13,418 nt of DNA from an uncultured Lachnospiraceae bacterium. Lineage in GTDB: Bacteria; Bacillota_A; Clostridia; TANB77; CAG-508. The notes beneath the pieces were generated by a model, which saw nothing but the letters and a program-made list of their open reading frames with translations, did no database searches and was not told the DNA's origin. Positions 1 to 7,950 of the stretch are shown here, piece by piece. Location: positions 1 through 13,418 of the forward strand of contig CAMUZC010000044.1 of the NCBI GenBank assembly GCA_947165105.1. The letters are read 5' to 3'. The first letter of the stretch is position 1; every line of letters starts with the position of its first letter. Both the position numbers and the translations under genes were made by a program.

Positions 1-1
1 A

Positions 2-1372
2 AATACAAATCAATATTATACAACAGCTAATGTTTTAACTCAAAGAATGTATAGTAGACAGATGCAACCAGCAATGGTAGATATAGAGGTGGCAAACATA
101 GATAAAAAAGCTCCGGAGTGTGAGGTCGAATATGATGTTTCAAATATTACAAAAGGAGCTGTAAAGGTTATAATTTGGTCAGATGAGGAAATTCAACCAT
201 TAAATGCTTATGATTGCACAGCAGTTGTGAAAGTTAATGAAGATGGAAGTAAGAAATATGGAATAGTAATGTATTACACAGAAAATGCAAACAGCTTAGT
301 AACTGTAAAAGATTTAGCAAATAACTTAACAACTGTAAATGTAAAAATAGACAACATAGATACATTAGTTGATGGATTATATTCAGAAACAAATGTAACA
401 GATGCAACAAAACAAAGTGTCAAACTTACTATTGGTGCAGACGAAAAAATTGATATACCAGAATTTAATCAGTCTAGTGTTATTGGAAAAATAAAATTAA
501 AACAATACTTAACTGCAAAATCAGCAGTTAGAGTTGCAAATACAGTTATGTTAGATTCTGTTGGAAGTACACCAGTTTTAAAATTAGCTGAAGAATCTGG
601 AGAAGATGGAAAATCAAACTTCAATGTTTCAACTTCTGAAGATGGAAAAGAAATTGAAATTGAGCTTACAGAAAGCGAATTAGGAGCATTATTAGCAACA
701 GATGAAACAAACAATAAAGAATTAACTTTAGTTAACACAAGTGTTATCGATAAAAAGGATATTAATGTTACAAGAGAAGATATAGTAAATGATGATGGTA
801 GTGTTACAGTAAAACTTACAACAGACAAACCAGTATTATTAAGTGATAAATTAGCTGGATGGGATTTAGGTGAAGACTATCAAACATTAATAAGAACATT
901 TAAAGAGAATGTGGAAGTTGATCTTGAACTAGAAGATTTTGCTGGAAATATTACAAATGTAAATGTATTAGTAGATAATGTAAAAGAATTTAATTACGAA
1001 ATTTACTATTATCCAATTGAAGAAACAGATCAATATTTAGTTGTAATAAAATCTGATAAAGAACTTCAAGAATTAGAAGGTTGGGAATTATCAGAGGACA
1101 AAAAAATGTTAGGCAAAACTATGGGTGTAAACGAAAAAATGAGTTTAAAAGTTTATGATGTGGATGGATTTGCGGCAGATATTGAAATTAATGTAAATGA
1201 AGATAGCCAAGAAATTCAAGATACAGAAGAAAATCAAAATATGGAAATAAATGATAATACTCAAAGTGATAAACCTATGCCTCAAACAGGTGAATATGTT
1301 TTATTTGCACTTGCAATCAGCTTAATTTTAACAGTTATAACAGGAGTTACTTTATTTAAGAGATATAATTAA
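2..1372 (+). CDS. LRR/Ig-like surface protein with MPQTG wall anchor, C-terminal part (5' end outside window)
   Basis: The frame is open to the left edge, so the gene starts upstream; the ATG at 47 is only an internal methionine. The visible 456 residues are beta-rich Ig-like segments. Two carry a recurring signature, GW-x-L followed by L-x-(K/R)T(F/M) about eight residues later (coding near 857 and 1079). Then come an acidic Asn/Gln/Glu linker and a wall-sorting signal: MPQTGE at 1277-1294, a hydrophobic stretch, and the tail KRYN. This is the layout of a sortase substrate covalently attached to peptidoglycan. The protein aligns throughout with the last ~440 residues of the next gene, so the two are tandem paralogues. 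The stop is 43 bases before the next start with no terminator between, so they are probably co-transcribed. The function is inferred to be adhesion or a wall surface role; the ligand is unknown. Confidence 0.88.
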   Translation, partial: NTNQYYTTANVLTQRMYSRQMQPAMVDIEVANIDKKAPECEVEYDVSNITKGAVKVIIWSDEEIQPLNAYDCTAVVKVNEDGSKKYGIVMYYTENANSLVTVKDLANNLTTVNVKIDNIDTLVDGLYSETNVTDATKQSVKLTIGADEKIDIPEFNQSSVIGKIKLKQYLTAKSAVRVANTVMLDSVGSTPVLKLAEESGEDGKSNFNVSTSEDGKEIEIELTESELGALLATDETNNKELTLVNTSVIDKKDINVTREDIVNDDGSVTVKLTTDKPVLLSDKLAGWDLGEDYQTLIRTFKENVEVDLELEDFAGNITNVNVLVDNVKEFNYEIYYYPIEETDQYLVVIKSDKELQELEGWELSEDKKMLGKTMGVNEKMSLKVYDVDGFAADIEINVNEDSQEIQDTEENQNMEINDNTQSDKPMPQTGEYVLFALAISLILTVITGVTLFKRYN

Positions 1373-1415
1373 TAAAAAGATAAAGGTAAAGATACAGAAT
1401 GAGAGGAGATTAATT

Positions 1416-4400
1416 ATGACTAAATCTTTAATAAAAAAAATAAGTGCAACAGTTTTAGTAATGATGTTTTTTATTCAACCGTTATGCCAGTTTTTAACAC
1501 ATTCTGGAATTGTAAATGCAGCAGTAAAGGAGGAAACTTGGCAATATGTTACATATGGTCCTAATTCAAATCCAACTAGCTTTTTAGGCCCTAATGAAAC
1601 TGCGGTATTAGAAAGAACAGAATACAGATATCAAGTTAGATACATTGGTGGACAAAATAATGTTAAGGTTTGGAATCAAGATTTAAAAAACTTGAGAGAT
1701 AGTTGGGTATATAGTGCAGCATTAAATGGATATTTTCAAATTACCGAGGTATCAGAAAAAAGTAGTGATGGATTGCATACAAGAACTGGACGTTTAGGAT
1801 TATATAGAAGGTGGAAATGTTATGTATCAATGGAAGCTTTATGGAATTCTGTATGGACTCCATATCAAAGGAAAGTAAAAGATTTTCCAGAATATCCTGC
1901 CATTGCATATAATGGGGAAATTAATACAAAACTATATCCTGCAACAATTCAAAAAACAGAGATTAGAAGAGTTTGGAAAATAACAAAAAGAACTGTTACT
2001 AACACTCCAACTAACACAGCAACAAACACAAAACCAACAACATCTCAATCAGGAAATGCTGGAAGTTCAGCAACATCAACAGCAACATCACTTTATAATA
2101 ATTTAATTAGTACTGCACAAAATATGTATATTCCAACAGCGACAACAACAACTCCATCAGGCTCACCAGTTCCAACAACTACAGGAAATGGGTCAAATGG
2201 TAATTCTGCTGGATCTACAGCCACAACACAAGTTATAGACAGAACTGATTTGAATGATAATGCAAGAAGATTATATATACGCAGTTTATATAAAAGGGTG
2301 TTAGGAAGAGAGCCTTCTAATGATGAAATAGAGTCTCATTTTAAAAATATTTCACAAAAAACAGCAAGAGATATAATCTTTTCAACAGAGTCTAATAATA
2401 GAAATAAAATTAACAGCATGTCAAATGATCAATTCGTAGAAGCATGTTATAGCTATATTTTGGGAAGAACAGCAGATAAGAGCGGAAAAGAAACATGGGT
2501 TAAATATTTAACAAGTGGAAATTCGAGAGAATCAGCAGTAAATGCATTTGTTGCATCAGCTGAATTCAAAAATAATTATAATAAAGCAACATCAACATTA
2601 ACATTTAATGAAACAACATGTACAGCAGTATATGACGCATTAAGAAACAGTGGATTTTCAGTAATTAGACCATCTAAAACAACAATTTTAATGTATGGCG
2701 ATGATGTAAATAAAGTATCTACATTAGATTTGGGTGGAAAAGGAATTTCAGATTTAGGTGGATTAGCAAAATTCAAGAACTTGAAGAAATTAACTTTATC
2801 AAGCAATAAAGTTTCTAACTTAGCACCAATTGCAGAATTAACTAATTTGGAAGAATTAATTTTAAATAATAACCAATTAAAATCAATTGATGCATTAGGA
2901 AAGCTAACAAAACTAACAAAATTACATATGAATAATTGTGGATTAACAAGCTTTAACGTAGATTTATCAAAGTTGACAAATTTGATAGAATTACGTGTTG
3001 AAAGAAATAGCTTAACATCAAAGGGCATTGAAAAATTACCAACAAATGGTAAATTAGATAGAATTTATTTAAATAATAACCAAATCTCTGATTTAACAGG
3101 ATATGGAAATATTACATCATTAAAAGCGTTATATGTTGATAATAATAATGTAAAAAATGCACCAGCATTTAGTAATTTAGAAAAATTAAGCATTAAGAAT
3201 AATACAGTAGTATTTAATACATCTAATGGAGAATGTAACATTCCAACATTATTAACAAATGCACGAAATTCAAGCAGTAAGTTATACACTTCAACAGAAT
3301 TAGAATGTACAAATTGTAGAATTGAAAACAATAAAATAATAATGAATGCAGATGCTAAAATAGCTACAGTTGTTGTTAAAGGTGGAAATGCTGATGGAAC
3401 AAAAGTTACACTTACAAATAAACTTACAATTGTAGGATTTACTGATAGAGTTCTAGCAGAAAAAATTAAAAATGAATTTGAATTAGCTCAAATGAGAGAA
3501 GAAAACGGAAAATATTATTTATATATTCCAGCTGAAAAAATAGCTGCTAAAAAGGCAATTGATTTATCAAACAAGAGCGATGATTCTGAAAAAATAACAG
3601 ATTTAACAGGAATAGAGGCATTAAGTCAATTAACAAATATTAATTTAAGAAATAACAACATTAGTGATTTTTCAATATTAAGCAGATTACCTAATTTGCA
3701 ATCTTTAGATATCAGATATAATGGTTTAACAAATTTAAATTCATTAAAAGATGTTAAACAATTACAACAATTAGACGCTTCAAACAATAATATTACAGAT
3801 ATAAGTGGATTGAGTGGAATGACAAAATTACAAGATTTATTATTATCAAATAACAATATTGGTAATAATTTAGAGCCTGTTAGTGATTTAGCAAATCTTT
3901 TAACTTTATCACTTTCAAACAATGGTATAACAAGTGTAAGTAACTTATCAAAGTTGAAATTAGGTTCGTTATACCTTGATTATAATGGTATAAGCGATAT
4001 ATCTGTAATTAATAGAGAAAATATAAAAGTTTTAAGCATTGAAAATAATAAAGTAAAAATAAATATTCAAGGAACAGAGTGTGACATTCCTACAATAATT
4101 CAAAAAGCAATTAATGATGGTAATACATCAGACTTAGAATTATCAGGATGTTCAATTAGTGGGAATAAAATAAAACTTGATGAAGGTGTTAAATTAGCTC
4201 AGGTAAAAATCAATTCTGGAGATTTAAGAGATACAGTTGTAATACTTCAAGATGAAGAAACTGTAACACCTCCTACATTGACTTTTGAATATGAATTAAG
4301 TCAAGATAAAAAATCAATTGAGGCTAGAATTATTTCAGATAAAAAAATTAAGAAACTTGCGCCATGGGGGTTAGATGAAACAGGAAAAGTTTTGTACAGA

Positions 4401-6002
4401 ACATTTAATTGTGACATAGCTAACCAAAACGTAACAGTATCAGATTTATATGGAAATGAAGCAAGTATTACAATTAATTGCTCAGGAATTGAAAATCAAT
4501 ATATTCCAAAATTAACTATGAATTATAGTGAAACAAAGCCTACAAACGAAGGGGTTACAGTAACACTTACATCAGATGAAGAATTAATGGAAATTGATGG
4601 GTGGTTACATACAGATGGAAATGTTAATGCAATTAGCAAAACTTTTGAAGAGAATCAACCTTTTGCATATGTTCAAGTAATGTCAAAAAGAATATTTGAT
4701 TTAACTGGACAACCTAGGGTTGTTGATTATCAAGTTTTAAATATTGATAAACAATCTCCTAATTGCAAAGTAGAGTATGATACAAAAGATAGAACAAAAG
4801 GTTCTGTAAGAGTCACAATTTGGGCAGATGAAGAAATAGAAGCAGTAAATGCTTTTGATTATACTAAAGCCGTTAGAATAGGTGAAGACGGAAATACCGA
4901 ATATGGTATAACATTATACTACAGCAATAATACAAATGGATTTGTTACTGTAAGAGACGAAGCATATAATATTTCTTTAGTTAATGTAATAATTGACAAT
5001 ATTGACACAAGCGTCGATGGTCTATATACAGAAATGAATGCAACAACTTCAAGAAATGATAGTGTAAAATTAAAAGTTCATGCAAATGAAAATATCAATG
5101 TTACTAATACAATAGAAACAATGAAAGAAGCAGCATTAAATAAAATAACAACATACAGAATTGCTACTAATGTTTTATTAGATTCATCATCATTTGGATA
5201 TTCAGAGCCATTATATAGAATAGCTGAAGAGCCAGGTCAAGGTTCTACATCAAACAATAATGGTACAAACGAAATTGAAATGGACTACACAGAAGATGAG
5301 ATGTATGTACTTGAAGCAACAGATAATACAAATAACAAAGATTTAGCATTGATTAACACAAGTGTGATAGATAAGAATGAAATGAGTATAGAAAGAGAAG
5401 ATGTTGTAAACAGTGATGGTAGTGTAACAGTTATTTTGAGAACTAACGAACCTGTATTAGCAACAGAAAAAATTGAAGGTTGGGAACTTGGAGATGATTT
5501 ACAAACATTAACTAAAACATTTTATCAAAATCAAAATCAAATATTAGAATTAGAAGATTTTGCTGGAAATATAACAACATATGATGCATCTGTTGTTAAT
5601 ATGGATAAATTCGATTATGGAGTTATATATTACCCAATAGATGGAACTGATCAAATGCTTGTTGTAATAGAAGCAAATAGAGAACTTCAAGAAATGGATG
5701 GATGGGAATTATCTGAAGATAAAAAACATCTTGGAAAAACAATGTCAATAGATGAAGTTCAAACAGTTTTAGTATTTGATACTAAAGGAAATTCAGAGGA
5801 AATAAGCATTAAATATGACGGCGAAAGTCAAGGTGATAATGAAAATTCTGGAAATCAAAATACAGCTGTAGAAGATAATACTCAAAGTAATAAGCCAATG
5901 CCTCAAACAGGTGAATTTATTATGCTTGCAATAGTAATAAGCTTAATTTTAACAGCAATTACAGGAATTACATTGTATAGATATAAAAAAGAAAATATTT
6001 AG
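1416..6002 (+). CDS. Large internalin-like LRR/Ig-like cell-wall-anchored surface protein with DUF4214-like domain
   Basis: 1528 residues. The start is set by AGGAG at 1404-1408, 7 nt from the ATG. Regions in order: signal peptide 1-36 (basic start, hydrophobic core, VNA-A); an unrecognised Trp/Tyr-rich region 37-190; a Thr/Ser/Asn-rich linker ~195-273; a DUF4214-like region ~275-390 (RLYIRSLYKRVLGREPS... YILGRTADKSG); LRR block 1 at ~433-603 with about 22-residue units; a beta cap with ECNIPT; LRR block 2 at ~714-885 with a second cap, ECDIPT; Ig-like repeats ~952-1470 with GW-type signatures near 982, 1062, 1355 and 1429; an acidic Asn-rich linker; MPQTGE at 1495-1500; a membrane segment; and the tail RYKKENI. 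It is expected on the outer face, linked to peptidoglycan by a sortase, and probably acts in adhesion or protein binding (inference from LRR-Ig-anchor architecture). The anchor starts with Met rather than the usual Leu, as in its upstream paralogue. Confidence 0.93.
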   Translation: MTKSLIKKISATVLVMMFFIQPLCQFLTHSGIVNAAVKEETWQYVTYGPNSNPTSFLGPNETAVLERTEYRYQVRYIGGQNNVKVWNQDLKNLRDSWVYSAALNGYFQITEVSEKSSDGLHTRTGRLGLYRRWKCYVSMEALWNSVWTPYQRKVKDFPEYPAIAYNGEINTKLYPATIQKTEIRRVWKITKRTVTNTPTNTATNTKPTTSQSGNAGSSATSTATSLYNNLISTAQNMYIPTATTTTPSGSPVPTTTGNGSNGNSAGSTATTQVIDRTDLNDNARRLYIRSLYKRVLGREPSNDEIESHFKNISQKTARDIIFSTESNNRNKINSMSNDQFVEACYSYILGRTADKSGKETWVKYLTSGNSRESAVNAFVASAEFKNNYNKATSTLTFNETTCTAVYDALRNSGFSVIRPSKTTILMYGDDVNKVSTLDLGGKGISDLGGLAKFKNLKKLTLSSNKVSNLAPIAELTNLEELILNNNQLKSIDALGKLTKLTKLHMNNCGLTSFNVDLSKLTNLIELRVERNSLTSKGIEKLPTNGKLDRIYLNNNQISDLTGYGNITSLKALYVDNNNVKNAPAFSNLEKLSIKNNTVVFNTSNGECNIPTLLTNARNSSSKLYTSTELECTNCRIENNKIIMNADAKIATVVVKGGNADGTKVTLTNKLTIVGFTDRVLAEKIKNEFELAQMREENGKYYLYIPAEKIAAKKAIDLSNKSDDSEKITDLTGIEALSQLTNINLRNNNISDFSILSRLPNLQSLDIRYNGLTNLNSLKDVKQLQQLDASNNNITDISGLSGMTKLQDLLLSNNNIGNNLEPVSDLANLLTLSLSNNGITSVSNLSKLKLGSLYLDYNGISDISVINRENIKVLSIENNKVKINIQGTECDIPTIIQKAINDGNTSDLELSGCSISGNKIKLDEGVKLAQVKINSGDLRDTVVILQDEETVTPPTLTFEYELSQDKKSIEARIISDKKIKKLAPWGLDETGKVLYRTFNCDIANQNVTVSDLYGNEASITINCSGIENQYIPKLTMNYSETKPTNEGVTVTLTSDEELMEIDGWLHTDGNVNAISKTFEENQPFAYVQVMSKRIFDLTGQPRVVDYQVLNIDKQSPNCKVEYDTKDRTKGSVRVTIWADEEIEAVNAFDYTKAVRIGEDGNTEYGITLYYSNNTNGFVTVRDEAYNISLVNVIIDNIDTSVDGLYTEMNATTSRNDSVKLKVHANENINVTNTIETMKEAALNKITTYRIATNVLLDSSSFGYSEPLYRIAEEPGQGSTSNNNGTNEIEMDYTEDEMYVLEATDNTNNKDLALINTSVIDKNEMSIEREDVVNSDGSVTVILRTNEPVLATEKIEGWELGDDLQTLTKTFYQNQNQILELEDFAGNITTYDASVVNMDKFDYGVIYYPIDGTDQMLVVIEANRELQEMDGWELSEDKKHLGKTMSIDEVQTVLVFDTKGNSEEISIKYDGESQGDNENSGNQNTAVEDNTQSNKPMPQTGEFIMLAIVISLILTAITGITLYRYKKENI
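5874..5916 (+). repeat. Direct repeat of the wall-anchor coding segment, copy 2 (copy 1 at 1253-1295)
   Basis: These 43 bases match 1253-1295 at all but three positions and encode the stretch DNTQS-x-KPMPQTGE in both paralogues. This is the closest match noticed between the two surface protein genes and sits about 4.6 kb from its partner in direct orientation. It shows a common origin and could act as a recombination target that deletes or fuses the genes. Confidence 0.8.
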
Positions 6003-6046
6003 GCGAATAATCATTTAGAAATATTCTTACGATTATTCAACAAAGG

Positions 6047-6080
6047 GAAACTCTAGAAAATATTACTAGAGTTTCTTTTT
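6047..6080 (+). terminator. Intrinsic terminator after the surface protein genes
   Basis: A perfect 10-bp stem (GAAACTCTAG at 6047-6056, CTAGAGTTTC at 6066-6075) with a 9-nt loop is followed directly by five Ts. It lies 45 bases after the stop of the LRR protein and before the next promoter, so it closes the surface protein transcription unit. Confidence 0.9.
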
Positions 6081-6111
6081 ATACGAATGTTTTGATATAT
6101 AAAAAAATAAG

Positions 6112-6140
6112 TGGACAAAATGTGAATTATAGTATATAAT
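6112..6140 (+). promoter_or_regulatory. Sigma-A-type promoter of the ABC-F gene
   Basis: The -35 TGGACA at 6112-6117 and the perfect -10 TATAAT at 6135-6140 are separated by 17 bases. Transcription should start near 6147, giving a leader of about 65 nt that contains the REP-like hairpin at 6155-6190. Confidence 0.8.
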
Positions 6141-6154
6141 ATTGCAAGATTTTA

Positions 6155-6190
6155 ATGAGACATTTGGGGACGGTCTTTTTTTGTCTCAAA
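6155..6190. repeat. REP-like hairpin element in the ABC-F leader
   Basis: TGAGAC at 6156-6161 pairs with GTCTCA at 6183-6188 around a loop containing TTTGGGGACGGTC and a run of Ts. The core resembles the GGGGACGGT...TTTTTGTCTC repeats that I recall as dispersed in Firmicutes genomes, often near REP-associated IS200-like transposases; this is recollection, not a search. Only one copy is in the window. It lies wholly within the predicted 5' leader. GAGAC can also pair with GTCTT at 6173-6177, directly before a T run, so an effect on read-through is possible but weak. Confidence 0.5.
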
Positions 6191-6196
6191 TCCAAA

Positions 6197-6202
6197 AGGA
6201 GG
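6197..6202 (+). promoter_or_regulatory. Ribosome binding site fixing the ABC-F start at 6212
   Basis: AGGAGG at 6197-6202 is 9 nt from the ATG at 6212. This decides against the in-frame ATG at 6155, which lies inside the REP-like hairpin and has no Shine-Dalgarno sequence. Confidence 0.85.
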
Positions 6203-6211
6203 AAATTAGAA

Positions 6212-7792
6212 ATGCTAAACGCAATTGGTGTAACAGTAAGGTTTGGAAAAAGAACTTTATTTGAAGATGTAAATATAAAATTTAATAAAGGATGTTGCTA
6301 CGGTATCATAGGTGCAAATGGTGCAGGTAAATCAACATTCTTAAAGGTTCTATCAGGAGAATTAGAACCAAGCAAAGGTGAAGTAACAAAGGAAAAAACA
6401 GAACGTTTATCTGTTTTGAAACAAGACCACTTTGCTTATGAAGAATACACTGTACTAGATACTGTAATAATGGGAAATCAAGAGTTATATGCAATTATGA
6501 AAGAGAAGAATGAAATATATGCTAAACCAGATTTCTCAGAAGAAGATGGAATGAAGGCTGCAAAATTAGAAGAAAAATTTGCAGAGCTTGATGGATGGAA
6601 TGCAGAATCAGATGCAGCGCAATTATTAAACAATTTAGGAATTGACACAGAAAACCACTATAAATTAATGAGCGAATTAGAAGCTAAGGAAAAGGTTAAG
6701 GTTTTATTAGCACAAGCTTTATTTGGAAATCCAGATATACTATTATTAGATGAGCCTACAAATGACTTAGACCTAAAAACAATTGCATGGCTAGAAGAAT
6801 TCTTAATAAACTTTGAAAATACAGTCATTGTTGTATCTCACGATAGATATTTCTTAAATAAGGTTTGTACACACATTGCTGACGTTGACTTTGGTAAAAT
6901 AAAGATTTACCCAGGAAACTATGATTTCTGGTATGAATCAAGTCAATTAGCATTAAAGCAAATGAAAGAATCAAATAAAAAGAAAGAAGAAAAAATTAAA
7001 GAGTTACAAGAATTCATTGCTAGATTTAGTGCAAATGCTTCAAAATCTAAACAAGCCACATCAAGAAAGAAATCATTAGAGAAAATTGAATTAGATGAAA
7101 TTAAGCCATCTAACAGAAAATATCCATACATAGATTTCAAACCAGACAGAGAACCTGGAAAAGATATTTTACAAGTTAAAAATATTTCTAAAACAATTAA
7201 CGGAGAGAAGCTTTTGGACAATGTTTCATTTACTGTAAAAACAGGTGACAAAATTGCCTTATTAGCAGATAATGAAATTGCAAAAACTGTATTATTCCAA
7301 ATAATTGCAGGTGAACTTGAACCAGATTCTGGAGAATTAGTATGGGGAACAACAATCTCAAACGCTTATTTCCCTAAGGATAACAGCTATTTATTTGAAA
7401 CAGACGAAAGCATTACTGATTGGCTTCGTAAGTATTCAAAAGATCCAGATGAAACATATGTTAGAAGCTTTTTAGGAAGAATGCTTTTCTCTGGGGAAGA
7501 AGCATTAAAAAATGTTAAGGTCTTATCAGGAGGGGAAAAAGTTAGATGTGTGTTGGCCAAAATTATGCTTTCAGGAGCTAACTTCTTAACATTTGATGAA
7601 CCAACAAACCACTTGGATATGGAAAGTATTACAGCACTAAATAATGGAATGATTAAATTCCCAGGAAATATGATTTTCACATCACACGACCATCAATTAA
7701 TGGAAACAGTTGCAAATAGGGTAATTGACATTAAGAAAGATGGAGTTGTTGATAGAGAAGTTACTTATAACGAATATTTAGGAATTGAATAA
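6212..7792 (+). CDS. ybiT: ABC-F family ATPase, YbiT/YkpA-like
   Basis: 526 residues, two ABC ATPase domains and no membrane segment: an ABC-F protein, a class that binds the ribosomal E site and influences translation rather than transporting. Domain 1 has Walker A GANGAGKS at 34-41 and Walker B plus catalytic Glu in LLLDEPTNDLD (E181), but its signature reads SELEAKE (154-160) in place of LSGGE. An arm-like insertion lies near residues 90-135. A basic helical linker (~245-310) joins the domains. Domain 2 has a degenerate Walker A (ADNEIAKT at 352-359), an intact LSGGE at 438-442 and DEPTNHLD with E463. The phrases FPKDNS and MLSGANFLTFDEPTNHLD and the degenerate second Walker A fit the YbiT/YkpA group as I recall it. 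There is no C-terminal extension. It is monocistronic, with its own promoter and terminator. A housekeeping translation role is likelier than antibiotic resistance. Confidence 0.9.
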   Translation: MLNAIGVTVRFGKRTLFEDVNIKFNKGCCYGIIGANGAGKSTFLKVLSGELEPSKGEVTKEKTERLSVLKQDHFAYEEYTVLDTVIMGNQELYAIMKEKNEIYAKPDFSEEDGMKAAKLEEKFAELDGWNAESDAAQLLNNLGIDTENHYKLMSELEAKEKVKVLLAQALFGNPDILLLDEPTNDLDLKTIAWLEEFLINFENTVIVVSHDRYFLNKVCTHIADVDFGKIKIYPGNYDFWYESSQLALKQMKESNKKKEEKIKELQEFIARFSANASKSKQATSRKKSLEKIELDEIKPSNRKYPYIDFKPDREPGKDILQVKNISKTINGEKLLDNVSFTVKTGDKIALLADNEIAKTVLFQIIAGELEPDSGELVWGTTISNAYFPKDNSYLFETDESITDWLRKYSKDPDETYVRSFLGRMLFSGEEALKNVKVLSGGEKVRCVLAKIMLSGANFLTFDEPTNHLDMESITALNNGMIKFPGNMIFTSHDHQLMETVANRVIDIKKDGVVDREVTYNEYLGIE

Positions 7793-7797
7793 TTGTG

Positions 7798-7833
7798 TGC
7801 ACAGCTGTGGATGTATTCCAAGCTGTGCATTTT
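7798..7833 (+). terminator. Intrinsic terminator after the ABC-F gene
   Basis: TGCACAGCT at 7798-7806 pairs with AGCTGTGCA at 7821-7829, and TGG/CCA extends the stem inside the loop after a one-base bulge. Four Ts follow. The stem starts six bases after the stop codon. The tail is short, so termination may be incomplete. Confidence 0.75.
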
Positions 7834-7866
7834 ACATGTTGGAATATGGTTCAAAGCATGGTGAAA

Positions 7867-7895
7867 TTGACATAATCACTATAAAATGGTAAAAT
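7867..7895 (+). promoter_or_regulatory. Strong sigma-A promoter of the small membrane protein gene
   Basis: A perfect -35 TTGACA at 7867-7872, a 17-base spacer, and -10 TAAAAT at 7890-7895 preceded by an extended TGG. Transcription should start near 7902, about 50 nt before the start codon. Confidence 0.85.
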
Positions 7896-7950
7896 ATATG
7901 TATAAGTAGTTTAGCAAATCTCTAATCAATAATTAAGGAGGAGATAACTT

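Noticed and set aside
2576..3922. Several reverse-strand open frames inside the LRR gene
   Set aside because: They mirror the LRR coding repeats, have no binding sites, and lie wholly inside an intact gene with clear domain structure.
6005..6038. Inverted repeat GAATAATC/GATTATTC as a terminator
   Set aside because: The 8-bp AT-rich stem has an 18-nt loop and no T run. The stem at 6047-6080 is the real terminator.
6155..6211. Upstream in-frame ATG extending the ABC-F protein by 19 residues
   Set aside because: It lies inside the REP-like hairpin, lacks a Shine-Dalgarno sequence, and the extension does not look like ABC-F sequence. The ATG at 6212 has AGGAGG at good spacing.
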